From Cyprinodon diabolis (taxonomy: Eukaryota; Chordata; Actinopteri; Cyprinodontiformes; Cyprinodontidae), in NCBI GenBank assembly GCA_030533445.1, contig CM060070.1:34588501-34652500 (forward strand): a DNA stretch of 64,000 bases, written 5' to 3'. Under the pieces are notes generated by a model. It ran no database searches and had not been told where the DNA came from. It worked only from the letters and a program-made list of their open reading frames with translations. Below, piece by piece: positions 1 through 11,800 of the stretch. The translations under genes and the position numbers were made by a program. Position 1 is the stretch's first letter, and each line of letters starts with the position of its first letter.

Positions 1-32
1 GCGCAGAGAGAAGGAAGCCTGGAGGCGAGAAG

Positions 33-135
33 ATGGGCAACAATCTGTCAGCAGCCGGGCGGAGCATATGCTGGACCCCCAACCCCACCGCCATGAAAAA
101 CAACACGGACACCCCAGCCCCCTCCCTCCACTATG
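33..135 (+). other. possible unrecognised coding exon, low support
   Basis: An open frame runs from position 3 through an ATG at 33 to a GT at 136-137 (context CTATG/GTAAAC), which fits a splice donor. It would encode about 34 residues beginning MGNNLSAAGRSICW. Base composition is richer in G+C than the following 200 bases. I do not recognise the peptide and see no matching downstream exon. The segment lies inside what I read as the NFI first intron but on the opposite strand. It could equally be chance. Confidence 0.15.
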
Positions 136-2462
136 GTAAACCAGCCTGACAGTAGAGTGTATCCATACAATCCATATAACACAATAGAATAGAATAGAAA
201 AGAATATATTGTCACTGTTCTCTATTTTCTGCATTCCAGTTTGACCAGAACCAGATCTGATCCATTCTGCTTCCCTTCTTCTGTTGATTCTGCTTATTTT
301 TCTCTTTTCTGCTGAACATCGGATGAGTTCTGCTGATCGCTCAGGTATGAAGAACCCTCTGCAGTGGGAACAGAGAACCTCCATGCCACAGGGTCACTGC
401 TGACCAAAAAGGGTCCAGCTCTGAATATCAACAATAAAAACATTTCTGAGAACCAAGGCGCCCCCCCTCACACACACACACAGATGGCTGTTCGGCCACC
501 AAGCAGCAAAACAACAGCAGAGCAGCCAGATGTTTTCACAGAGAAACAAACCTGCTCACACAGCTGGAGACACACAGAAGGCGGGGTCAGGACCAGATGA
601 CAACCAATGAGGCGTCTGCTCCCGTATAGCCAATCAGAGGCTTCCTCAGGTGTCACAATGCTGCTTCCTGTTTGGATGAGTAATCAGCCAATCACAGCAG
701 AGAATGAACCCTGGACTATTGCTCCATCTCATTAAACCTGATTGGTCAGAAAAGAAAAGGAAAACTTAAAAACTGATTATTTTCTTCATTAAAACTTGAT
801 TTGATCCAAATAATAAAATCTAAAGAAAATGACCAGAAAGTGAAGAATTGATGAAAAAAAGTGAATCTTTTCATCAGGATGTGATTCAGTGACTGAGCAG
901 AACATGTAATTATTTTACTCTTACTTTCTCAAAGAGTCTCGCTGCAGATCTAATGGTACCAGGACCATTGGTTCTGGTTTGGACTCAGTACAAAGTCTGT
1001 TACTCTGACTTTACACACTCTTCCTGCCCTGAATGGGGTCATAAAATATCTGGGCCCTTTTGTGGCCCTTAGAGGAGAGATCTGAAGGATGGAGACCTGC
1101 TGTTGACTAATATGGAACCAGGTCAGAACCAGAACCAGGGCTGGTCCGTGACCTCCTTCCCTCGCTGAGAACCAGAGGCCTCACAGGATTTTCTGTCTCA
1201 GTATCTGAGACCAGCTGAGAGGAGAAAACACGGTGGAATGCCTCCCTCTGCTGGCTGAAGGCAGGAACTACAGGAGAGGAAGAGCAGCTGCTCAGAGGGT
1301 AAACATCAAATCCAGCAGAAATGAAAGCCTGGAAAAGGTCCGGATAAAGTTCAGAAAATTAAAAATGAACTTCTTCTGCTGAACCAGACGTGAACCAGAA
1401 TCCATCAGCGTCAGACTCAGAACCCGAAACAAGCCCTTCAGTTCTCCTACAACCTGCTGACCTCCAGGTCTGCAAGAAGAAGGCTGTTCTGAGCAGGGGC
1501 CAGGTTTATAGGAGGTGTGTGACCCGATCTCAGAGAGGACTGATGAACCCAGCAGGGTGCGACAGCATGAAGGATGTAGCAGGAGGAAGTGGGCCGAGGG
1601 AGCGCCATCACTCACAGCCCCCCAGCACACAGAGCAGAGACGGATCAGAAGCCCTGGCTGATGCATGAACCTGAGCAGAGAGCCAGGCATGCGGCCAAAC
1701 CGGTCTGAGCTTATACAGAGAGGTTCTCCTCTGAGGAACCTTCAGAGCTCTACTGCTGATCTCCTCATGAGAAGCTGGACCTCACAGAGAACCAGAACCC
1801 CTTGGTAGAACATCAGCAGAACCACAAGTTTTGGTTTCTTTATTGGAGTGAAAACTAAAAGCTATTGATGACATTTTGTGGTTTTATTGGGAACCTTTTG
1901 ATATTCCAGCCCATCTGTTGGACCCAATCTGGGTCACAGGTTTCTATCTGTGGTTCTTCAGTGGGACAGCAGGTGAAGACCACCTCCATGGAAGAACCGG
2001 ACCTTTGTAATTATCTCCCACACATCCCAGCCGTCTGCTCAGATCATCGTCTCCACATCCTCCACCTCCACCCGAGTGTCCGGCCCACAGGCTGCTGACA
2101 GACCGGTTCCAGGGCGGTTTGATCCGACCCCATCGGCCCGGCTCTGCTGCTGTAGATGGGAGCAAGCAAGTCAGACCTTATTTCCGCTGCGCTTAATGAG
2201 GAACACATGGCTGCTCCTCCTCAAGGCCTCCTGATCCGTTTGGAGTCGGGGGGAGTGGAAACACCCCATGCTCTGCTGCTCCTCCACCGGATCGCCTGGT
2301 TCTGGTGCTGCTCTGATGAACATCAGGCTGGTTTTAGCTCCATGGAGGACAAACTCCCATCCAGTCTAAACCAGCTCGTCTCTCTAACGCCACAGTTATT
2401 GTCTTTTTTTCAGATTAGTTTCCATTTTAATTATTTCTGAGCTGAAACTTTAGAACTGCTGG
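136..2462. other. non-coding, nothing recognised
   Basis: There is a short (AATAG)n stretch near 181-205, resembling a 3' tail of teleost retroelements, and a short CA run near 470-482. The rest is unique-looking sequence dotted with AGAACC/GGTTCT words. The frames around 1,390-1,690 overlap on both strands and show no splice structure or family motif. Confidence 0.5.
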
Positions 2463-2880
2463 CAGGGCCGGCCCAAAACTCCATGGGGCCCTGAGCAAAA
2501 ACAAATTTTTGGGCCCCTCTGTTCCTACCAATCATATCTATTTCTACCATCAACAGTCTGAGCATCAGATCTTTCACACACCTCCTATAAACATATAGCA
2601 GCTGTTTGCAGGCCTAATCTAGTGTTACCAAAACTAATAAAATAAATTAAAACTAAATTTGAATGTAAACTGAAATTAATTAAACAGAGATAAAACAGAC
2701 AGAATTAAATCCAAATTATACATTAACAATATATGTGTTTTAACGATGAATTTGTCTCATCTGTGTGTCAATCTGGCCGCAGTTAAGGTATTTTGATAAA
2801 AGAAGGAATGTTTTATCATGAAATGTATAGTTTTCTTGCCATATTAATGTAGGGGCCCCTTAGCTGCACTTAAGCCTTTA
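2463..2880. mobile_element. hAT-like element fragment
   Basis: The left end reads CAGGGCCGGCCCAAAACTCC and is followed by 'ggggccctgagcaaa', the type of terminus seen in teleost non-autonomous hAT elements. A facing 'aggggccccttagctgc' near 2,852 marks the other side. I could not find a clean right terminus or an 8-bp target duplication, so the element is probably truncated or decayed. No transposase frame is present. Confidence 0.4.
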
Positions 2881-4135
2881 GGTGTCATTTCATTCACTCA
2901 TGCTTGCCTGCTGCCCTGCAGAGTTTCTGCAGGTCACACTGACCACTTCATTAGCTGTCCAAGGGAATCGGCTCATCTCAGCCTGGACTGGGAGAAGTTT
3001 CAGCCATCCAGTAGAACCAGCAGTAGCTGCACGGACTTCTGAGAATCTAGTTAACATTGATGCAGAGAGGATTGAGGCTGCAGATGATTGAACACCCTGG
3101 ACCAGAGGAGTCAAACCGGATGTCCCTCAGGGCGGAGATGACTGATGTAGAACCACAGCATTCAGATGTTGTCTGTTTCTCCTCCTCAGGTCCGTCTGGT
3201 TGTTGAAATGTTTGGCATCGCCACAAGCTGCCTGTTAGTCAGTGATTCTCTAAGATAAATTATTATCACCTGGAGGTTTAAGATATGGTCACTTCCAGGG
3301 AACATCTACTCTCTAAGCCAAACCTTCAGCTTCCTGGTCTCTGACAGACCATAATATTCTCACTCATTTCTCCCGAGCAGGATCTCCTGGCCTCTCTGCT
3401 CCCCAGGTCCGCTGCCGATCCAAACCCTCTTCATCTCAAAAGTCCAAGCAGAAGCCGTGTAATTTCCTGTCTGATCCTCTGCAGCCTGGAGGCGTTTTCC
3501 AAAAATCATTCCAGCGCCGACAGCTGCAGCTCCAGATGCTTCAGCAGCCAGAGACAACTGTGGCCTCTCCTCAGGAGGAGCAGCTCCTCGCTGACAAACA
3601 GCAGCTGGAACAGAACAGGCCGTCAGCGCCGAGCGGCGCCGGTCCAACTGCACCCATCCACAGCCAGCCTGCTCCAGGAGAACTGCCAGCAAGCAGCCTC
3701 CATCCAGGCTCCACATCATGGAGGTCAAAACAACATCAGGAAGTTAGGCTGACCGACAGAACCGGATCTCTGGGAAGGCAGATCCTCCCTGAGATTAGGA
3801 AGAACCATGAATGAAGGTCAGATGAAAGGATCTCCAAACATCAACAGACCAGTAATAAGATTCAGTCCTTGGACATCGTTTTAAACCAAAACAATGCTTG
3901 TTGAAAGGTTGGTTCTGGATGGGATTCAGAACCTTGTTGGATTCTCCTGGTAGAAATGCTCTAGCTAGAAGCTGCAATTCCACATTCAAATAAGGAAAAA
4001 AGCGTGAAAAGAATAATGCAGACTTTAATTGATGATGTGTAAAATCACCTAAAGGAGTGAGATCTATAATAAAGTATGTTGCTGCCCCCTGTCTGTCAAG
4101 AGATGCCAGTGAAAATGTTAATAATACTGGTATGG
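2881..4135. other. non-coding, nothing recognised
   Basis: Moderately GC-rich, unique-looking sequence. Opposed open frames at 3,360-3,814 lie on both strands without a recognisable domain or splice sites, so I treat them as chance. Confidence 0.5.
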
Positions 4136-4496
4136 CATCCATCCATCCATTTTCTTACACGCTTCATCCCAAGTGGGGTCAAGAGTGGTGCTGGTGCCTA
4201 TTTCCAGCTGTCTATGGGCAAGAGGGGGGGGTACACCCTGGACAGGTCGCCAGTCCATCGCAGGGCAACACAGAGACAAACAACCATTCCTGAACACACT
4301 CAAACCTAAGGAGAATTTAGAGAAACCAACCTAACAGTCATGTTTTTAGACTGCGGGAGGAAGCTGGAGTACACGGAGAGAACCCACAGATGCTCAGGGA
4401 GAACATGCAAACTCCATGCAGAAACCGGTCCGGGAATTGCACCCAGAATCTTCTTGCTGCAAGGCAGCAGTGCTACCCACTGCGCCATTGAGCAGT
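4136..4496 (+). repeat. common teleost interspersed repeat beginning with CATC units
   Basis: The element starts with CATCCATCCATCCATTTTC. It then carries the familiar blocks 'gtacaccctggacaggtcgc', 'cagtccatcgcagggcaaca', 'gactgcgggaggaagc', 'gagaacatgcaaactcc' and ends near 'cactgcgcca'. I recognise this as a high-copy repeat of fish genomes. Its transposon class is not clear to me, and no protein is encoded. Confidence 0.75.
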
Positions 4497-6332
4497 GCTC
4501 AAACTTTTTTAATTCAACCTTAATAATAAATACTTTAAAGGGCCTGTACCGTGCAAAGTTGATATTTGTTTTTAGGTTTGAATATTTCTCAAATGCTATC
4601 TAAGCATAAAAGACTTCATACATGTTACCTTTGGTCATTCTGTCCTGTTTAAACAATCCTCAGTAATAGTTTGCTCCAATTGGCAGAACCACCCACATGT
4701 TTAAATAAAGTCATAAAAATCTAAAAACGTTCATTATTTGAATTACAACATAACATCCTGGTTGAAGAAAATCTGTAAAAACGTCTTTTTTTTACTGATT
4801 TCTCCACTTCACTTTCGAGGGCGGGCTTTCCTCTGGAATGAGGTTTGAAGAAACATTTTTATTGGTCGACTTCAACGACTCCCCATTACAAAGGGGTGGA
4901 CCCGTTTTGGTTTAATATGCATGTTTTTTGTAAGCCATAACAAGGCCTTTTGGTCTACTCAGCCTGGAACTTAAACTTTACTCCAGACATTTTGTATTTC
5001 TGTTCCAAGTTGAAGCGAAATGTCTTCAACTTGGAAAAAAAATTTAACTGGTTTGTGTTTTTTTTGGAATTTCTATTGGTCAGCATGGATGTTAGCAACA
5101 ACAATTTAGTGGTCAAGAGCAAATTTTTATGTGTTCTCTGAAACACAGTTAGACAGAATGCAGTTCATAAAACTTAATCGGAAGAAGAGATTAAAAAACA
5201 AAATTAAAAATGTAATCTAAACTGAACAAAAAATAAATAAAATCAATGTTGAAAGCATACAATCTATAACAAATTTTTTTTTTAAATCAGAGAAAACAGA
5301 AAAGTTTCTCTCAAAACCGTTATTTGATCAAACCTTTGTTCAAAGTTTCATTTCTGGATTTCATTTTTGTTTTCAAATTCCCATTTTCATCTTGCAATGT
5401 CTCTGCATACAACTCCATACACCTCAGCTGGGGTCTCTGTTACAACTAGTGGGATCCTTTCAATTGTTGGATGAAAAATTGTGAAGAAAACTACGACCAG
5501 CTTGTTGAATTCGACATCAAGTTCTAGGTTAATGAACGTGTTCAATTACTAAAAGAAACATTTCAATCTCAATTGAACAAGATTATGTTCTTATAGCAGT
5601 GGTATATTAATCAGTAAACTAAAAGAATAATTTCAAAATACTGCAGAGTATCTATTAATAAAGTATAAGTAGACTTAGTTTATTATCAGTAAATTAAAAG
5701 TATTTTCAAGTAAAATTAAAGTGGGCTACTTTAGTCCCAATAAGTTTTTTTTTTTATAATTTTCTTTTAGTAAACTTGTATATTTGCATCAATAAACTTG
5801 TAAGACATACTCTTGCATCATTATAAATTGAAGCATATCTACTTTTGGTAAGTTTGCTGCAAGAAGCTACATGTAGGGTTCCAGCTTGGAAAAAACACCC
5901 CAATATTATTAATATTTCACAGAAAAATTTAAATTTCTTAGTACCAAAGGCAATATTTGATCATATTTATGCCCAAAGCTGACTTTATAAAGTTAGGTGT
6001 CACACTTTAGCTTTATGTAAACCTGGTTCCCTCTGTCAGAAACACAGCAGCCCAACATCTGCTCCTGGTTTTCATCCCAACGGATCAGAAAAAATAATAA
6101 TCTGACTTCCATAAAACTGTTCATTAGCTTCTGTCCGTCCTCATGAATAAGGAACCCAAACACCATGAAGAATCAGAACGTTTCCCTTCAGAAAACATTC
6201 CCTCACATTCCCGTTTTCAGGTTCCGACTCTTTCCACCTCAGAACATCTCAGAGCTCCTCCTCTGAGTGTCAAACAGCCCCAAACGGCTCCTTTTGTCCC
6301 AGTTATCAGAGCAACATGAGCCAACAGAGACA
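4497..6332. other. AT-rich non-coding stretch
   Basis: AT-rich sequence with homopolymer runs and degenerate repeat-like words. No gene, RNA or clean transposon boundary was found. The block around 5,640-5,880 repeats words such as 'agtaaa' and 'aataaacttg' and may be an old repeat. Confidence 0.45.
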
Positions 6333-6358
6333 GTGTGTGTGTGTGTGTGTGCGCGCGC
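6333..6358 (+). repeat. (GT)n(GC)n dinucleotide microsatellite
   Basis: Nine GT units run directly into four GC units. Alternating purine-pyrimidine DNA of this kind can adopt the Z form; that is general knowledge, not shown here. Confidence 0.9.
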
Positions 6359-6660
6359 AGAGAGGGAACAGATGGGCCAGATTAATTAGGCCGTGTATGT
6401 TTAAGCAGAAAGGTATTTATTTGCGTGAGTGGCCTAGGGCTGCTAAGGGAAAAGAGCAAACAGGAGAACTTCCTTTTCTTCAAATCGGCTGGAAAAGCGA
6501 AGTTTTGACGATCTTGCAGCGATCGGGTTGCAGCAGAGAGTGGTTTCTAAATAAATCTGGACGGAGTAGGATGAGGAGGAGGAAGAGGAGGGCTCCTTGT
6601 TTACAGCCGGCTCTGGAGACCTGAAACGGACCCTCGAATAAATAAATCCCACAGCTACAG
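6359..6660. promoter_or_regulatory. candidate regulatory segment, unverified
   Basis: Non-repetitive sequence following the GT repeat. It contains homeodomain-type ATTAATTAGG (near 6,381), AT-rich TATTTATTTGCG and GATCTTGCAGCGATCGGG words, with no recognisable transposon structure. It lies in the presumed NFI first intron, a setting that often holds enhancers in vertebrates. The frames through it look accidental. No conservation data are available, so this is a suggestion only. Confidence 0.2.
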
Positions 6661-7399
6661 GAAGTTCAGCCGCTTCCCCCTCAGGCCCAGTTTAGTGTTA
6701 TTAGATCCAGTCCTACAGAGATACCAAACAATGAGAGCTGCTTCCTCCTGCAGCTGGAAGCTTGGGATCTGGTCAGACAGAACTTCAACCATTCACAGAA
6801 CTTAGAACCCAGTTTCTATATCATCAAAGTTGTTCAAACAGAACATTTGGACCCACTCTAACTTCTTGGTTCTGGGTTGCATCAACAGCCTGGATGCCTT
6901 CATCTTGCTGGCGCCCCCTGCTGAACTGTGATGAAAAGACGTGAAGTAAATAAAGACAGGCGTACCCTGTACGATTTTTCAATTGTTGCACCTAGCTACA
7001 GCTCACACTGTACGACAAAACGTTTTAAAAGTTAAAAGCTCATGATGCATGTTCTTACGAAGCCCCTAAAGGGACTTGGAGGGAAAAAATAAACTTTTGC
7101 GAGATCCGCAATACTTTTGCGAGATCTCTGAATTTCAAACGTGTTTGATTTTCTCCCAACCTCACTATTCCTGATTAGCAGATGGTCTGAGAGGCGGACC
7201 GCCCCTCGTTACCCCCTGTACGCTACATCACGCACGATCAGGCTGAAAGTCGGCCTGATCGAAAAATTCTTGCACGACTGGAAAACGTGCCCAAAAAGGG
7301 CAACAAATCATAGAGCGTATACCTGGCTTTACAGAACCATTCAGAATGATCAGATATCCATGAGCTCCACTGATTAGAAAAGGCCCACAGTTTAAGGCC
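6661..7399. other. non-coding, possible old transposon remnant
   Basis: Around 7,236-7,262 there is a short inverted repeat, GATCAGGC with GCCTGATC, in a block with words such as 'gtaccctgtacgattttt' and 'cactgtacgac'. It looks like a decayed DNA element, but I cannot define ends or family. Confidence 0.25.
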
Positions 7400-7700
7400 A
7401 CCGTTAGCGCAGTCTCTGTCCACCGACATCATGCCTGAGACGATACCTCCCCAAAGAAACCCTGCCCCAAACCCAGACCCTCTAAACTGGACCGAGGTCT
7501 CCAATGGTCAGTCCGGAAGAGGCTAATGTCGTCTAGAGAAACTCAATGTTTGGTCACTGAGTCCCACTAAAGAACAGCCTATCAACTGTAGAGTATGGCA
7601 GTGGCAGCATTATGCTTTGGGGAGAGACGCCCTCAACAGTTGGGCCTGAAAACCTGACACCTGTAAGATGTTCTGGCAAGAATGAGCCAATGTGGACATT
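7400..7700 (+). pseudogene. possible decayed Tc1-like transposase remnant
   Basis: Positions 7,593-7,622 ('tatggcagtggcagcattatgc' and following) can be read as GSGSIMLWGE. That resembles the GSIMLWG block near the second catalytic region of Tc1-family transposases. The surrounding frame is broken and no inverted repeats were found. If correct, this is an old inactive copy unrelated to the intact element at 62 kb. Confidence 0.25.
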
Positions 7701-8219
7701 CAGACAGCGTTCTGTTTCACAGGGGATAAAAACCCAAAGTTCAGAACATTAGAACTTAACATCAGATGCAGGTTATTCTTCAGGTCTTCTACACATGAGC
7801 CTATTAATTATCTCCAAGCATGGACGTCATGGGAGGGTTAGGACCAAGAGGAAAACTGCAGCTTAAGCTGAAGCTTGCTTTCCTTATTTTAGACCGCCCA
7901 CAAGCTCCTGATTGGCCATCCGTCTTTCCTCTGTGATTGGCTATCAGCGCTGTCATTCCTTTGGAGCCACTGAAGAAAAACTTGTAGAGAAGCGTGGCTC
8001 TGCAAAAGACGGCAGTTGATGAGGGAATCTGCTACTGTAAATTAGGCACTTTTTCTTCTCTTGGGTATCGTAACCTAGAAGGTTTGTAATATCGGGTGTA
8101 TTAATTTACACAAATCTTTAAATAGATGTCATGTGCTTATGTGTGTTTGGTTATTAGACTTGCAGCAGGGTGTCTGGAAAGAGAAAGAGAGACATAAGAG
8201 ACTTCATTAAAAGTCAAGA
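7701..8219. other. non-coding, nothing recognised
   Basis: Unique-looking sequence before the LINE remnant. No coding signature or transposon end was seen. Confidence 0.45.
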
Positions 8220-8300
8220 GTGTGAGTTACATTCAAAGAACTGTGTAACATCCCTCCTAAAACACCTTCACTGGCTCCATAAAGCAGCAGATCCACTTCA
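8220..8300 (+). pseudogene. LINE remnant, left half, interrupted by a DNA element
   Basis: The bases 'acaccttcactggctcc' followed by 'cagcagatccacttca' resemble the conserved LHWLP...RIHFK segment at the C-terminal end of teleost LINE reverse transcriptases. The match stops at 8,300 and resumes after 8,834 with 'acttcaagattctcc'. The LINE was therefore already here when the intervening element inserted. It is very short and has no coding capacity. Confidence 0.45.
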
Positions 8301-8834
8301 TACGACGGAGTATTAGGGCCACACATGAAGAGAAAAAATATTTTTGCCATGACGAGATTAAAGTCGACATGTCGACATTAAACTCGCCAGTTCGAGAATA
8401 AAGTTGAAATGTCATGTTGAGTTTAATCTCGACGTGTCGACAATAAAGTTGAAATGTCATGTTGAGTTTAATCTCGACGTGTCGACAATAAAGTTGAAAT
8501 TAGTTCAAGAGAGCCAACCGCTGCACAGGATACATGCACAGAATCCAGAATCAGACATGCCTTGTGTAGATGATTTGGTCAAATTGTACTTTCTGTGATG
8601 ATTATACAGTTATACAGTTGCAGCACGTCAAAGACTACCTTCATCTAAAACGCAGACTGCAGCTGTGGAGCGCGGCTGCTCTTTTCTCCAAACTTTGGAA
8701 TGTCGAGATTAAAGTCGCCACGATATATCAACTTTATTCTCGAAATGGCGAGTTTAAAGTCGACATGTCGAGTTTAATCTCGTCATGGCAAAAATATTTT
8801 TTCTCTTCATGTGTGGCCCTAATACTCCGTCGTA
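8301..8834. mobile_element. 534-bp non-autonomous DNA transposon with long inverted repeats
   Basis: The ends are TACGACGGAGTATTAGGGCC and its reverse complement. Similarity between arms continues for roughly 110 bases (8,301-8,413 and 8,722-8,834). It is flanked by ACTTCA at 8,295-8,300 and 8,835-8,840, a 6-bp target duplication confirmed by the interrupted LINE. The interior contains a 45-bp direct duplication (about 8,398-8,487) built from alternating 'gagattaaagtcga' and 'gagtttaatctcg' words. Frames that read through are artefacts. A 6-bp duplication with TAY...RTA ends matches my recollection of the IS3EU superfamily, but no transposase is present to prove it. Confidence 0.75.
8398..8487 (+). 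repeat. 45-bp unit, two tandem copies inside the 534-bp element
   Basis: The unit begins AATAAAGTTGAAATGTCATG and ends 'ctcgacgtgtcgac'. Two near-identical copies are followed by a partial third. The palindromic GTCGAC words let this region fold against the right arm. Confidence 0.75.
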
Positions 8835-8885
8835 ACTTCAAGATTCTCCACCGCATTTCAAAGCTTTCAATAACCTTGTAAAGTA
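8835..8885 (+). pseudogene. LINE remnant, right half
   Basis: This continues the LINE match after the 534-bp insertion. 'acttcaagattctcc' corresponds to HFKIL in reverse transcriptase tails. The similarity fades after about 8,885. Confidence 0.4.
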
Positions 8886-11800
8886 TATTTGTTTTATTAA
8901 AAGTGCTGATAAATCAAATGTATTATTTTTGTTTATTATTATTATCACCAAAAAAAGAAATAAAACTATGAATGTGTTTTTCAGCTCATAATAATTATAA
9001 AACTATGTGTTTTAATTAAATTAAGTTATTCTTAAGGTCCTTTCCATGTTAATAAAAGAAAAATAATGTTTCTGTAAACTTTTCCTGCTTGTGAATCCAG
9101 TTCAGCTCTGTAATGGAAGGAATGAATCAAACGAGCAAAAATAATTATCTTTTACAGGATTTTAACAGATTAAAGCAGGTTGTGTGTTCTAATCAGCGCC
9201 ACCTGTTGGTCTGGTGGTTTAATGCAGTTTTTCTCAGGCTAATGTAAATCAATGATCCAGGATTTATTCTACTGGTCCTCTGAGCCCAGAGCCCAGCTGG
9301 TCGGGTTCTGTTCTGGTACTGGTCCTGAGCCACAGGTCAGAGGCCATGATAAGAATCTCTCCTCTGCCTTTGGAGAAAGTCCTTCAACGAATGAGAGTCA
9401 CAGAGCGACATGTCTGCCAGGCAGCGCTCAGGGCACAATGTGCTCATCTGCTTAAAGGAGTTTCTCTCCAAGAGGACCAAGCTACAAGCGCTAGTTCTGG
9501 TTCTACTAGGAGCTTCTTCCTGTTGAAGTGGTGTTTTCCTCTCCACTATCCCCACATGCATGTTAAGAGGTGAAAGCACCTACTGGATCCAACCAGGTGG
9601 GTTTGCTTGATTAGAAGACTCTTTACCAACTAGACTTATAAACTGAACCCAACTGGTTCTGAGTGTCCGTGTGATCGGACAGATACGACTGTTCTGTAAG
9701 GTGATATTAGATTCAATCAGTTCTAAGCTCGGTTCTGCTATCAGACTGGTCCAGGCTCATCGTTCCTTCAGAACCCAAAGATTGCCTCGACGAGTTTTAT
9801 TGTCTCTTAGTGGACCAGGACTCTGTCCTTCCTGCAGCGGTAACATCAAACCATCACAGCTGGGATGAACCCAGATTCCTGCTCCGACATTCCGGACTTT
9901 TCCGGACTCCCTGCCACCAGCACAGCCTCCCTGACACCCGACCCACTTCATTAATGCCCCCGGTCCACCATCGGCTCTGGTTTCAGTCCAGAGCGGGATC
10001 ACATGCAACTGGACCTGCTCAGTCGCTGACCCACAGCGCTGCAGCAGTCACGCTGGAAACACCTCCCAATGCTCCCAGTTTAAACATTCAGAACACCCAC
10101 AGCTCCAACAGAACCCAAACAGAACCTTGATAAATATGGCTCCATATATGTAGGCATCTAAAAGATCTGAATACTTAACAACTCCTGAAACGCCTTGGAC
10201 ACGGACCCAACTGATTCTCATCAAATGAGCACAGAGCAGCTGTGGAACCAGAACCGACAGCTGAGGAGAGCCTGAACCTCAGAACGTCAGGATGGATTCA
10301 TGAAGTGGAAACTTATTCAGAGTATATCCGATCGGCTCCTCTGAGCAACTGTATGGTGACGCAGAACCCCCCTCCCTCTGCAAACGGTGCGGTCTGACCA
10401 TCCCCCCCCATGGTGGATTAAGCAGAGCACCAGATGTCCTCATCGGGGGGGGAATGGTGGTATCATCCAAGGTGACCCACAGGAAAGGCTGGCAGCACAT
10501 CTGTAGAAGAATAAGGCAGCCCAGAACCCCCACCACATCCCTCCCCCAGATGCCCACTGAGGTCTGGACCCCAGGATGCTGCCTTCAGATCAAAGTAGAA
10601 GAACCTCAGCAGCTCCCATGGTTCTCCAGAACAGCTCTGTTCTGATTCAGCCCTCGGTTCTTCATGTGACATCTAGAACTTCCTAAAAGTTTGGATTGCA
10701 TTTAGATCTCTTGTAATTTTTTGGGGCCATTTAGACAAAACCCAGGATGCAACAGAACCTTTTTTCAACCGAACAACCTTTAGACCTTCATGGAACTCAA
10801 GACAAAAGAGTTCAGCGCACTTTGACCCATTTAGTGACCCTTAAAACAGACGTTTCTCCTATCAGAGACTCTTAGGAAACATTTGATTCATTCTGACAGA
10901 ACTGGACACGCGTCCCATCAGGGTCATGTGATGCAGGTGGAACTTCCTGTCCGGAACGCCGACCTGGACTCTAATCAGGAGACTCCTGATCCACAAACAT
11001 CTGGCAGCCTCCGGTAATCCGATGGGCCCGGACAGATGAACTAAGTGGCGCTCTTGATTTTCTGTTCTGATCCATTTGAGTAATAGCTTAATCGCTCAGA
11101 GCTTTGGAGCAGGAACAGGTTGAACACGCTCTGATGGGATTAAAGGGACATTTTTACAGCTGGGATCTGGAGGAGACAGTGGAGCTGAAGCTCAGCCACG
11201 AGGCCAGAGTCCATCTCATGTCTTGATGAATTTAAAGGCCAGGTGATATCCAACAGCTCTGATCCAGGAGCTCAAGTTCTCATTAAAACAACTGGAGGCA
11301 ATCCAGTATTTTCAGCTGAAGCTATGATCTATTAGCCGTACCTTCTGCTCCTACCAACTAAAACTGTCCTGGTCCACAAGGATCTTATCCAGACCACATC
11401 TGAGGACAACAATAAAACAGCTAAACATGAAAGTTAGATACAGAACACACCTTGCCCTGGGTTTAAATTCAATGAGATGTTTTCAAACGAGCCTACTGGA
11501 CCTCCAGCAGCTCATTCCACATTTCAGAAGCCCAAACGGAAAGGTGTCCAGTTATAAAACGTCTTTGGGAGAGATATATTGTCAGCTGGTCGAGGAAAAT
11601 AAAGCAGCTAAAAAAAAAAAAAAAAGGGGGAAACAAAATCTAGTAAACATTTTTATTAAATGAATTGAAACTACAGAGAGGCTGAAACTAGAGTTCTGTG
11701 CCTTGTTTTCCTTTGCTGTTGCATTCTGTAATAGTTAATAAAATAAGTTGTGAAATTGTTAGTTTGCAGTATATTTAAAATGCAAGTATTTTCATAGGGC

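Noticed and set aside
7141..7377. 78-codon frame as a small gene
   Set aside because: It lies in probable transposon debris with inverted repeats and has no start-context or domain support.
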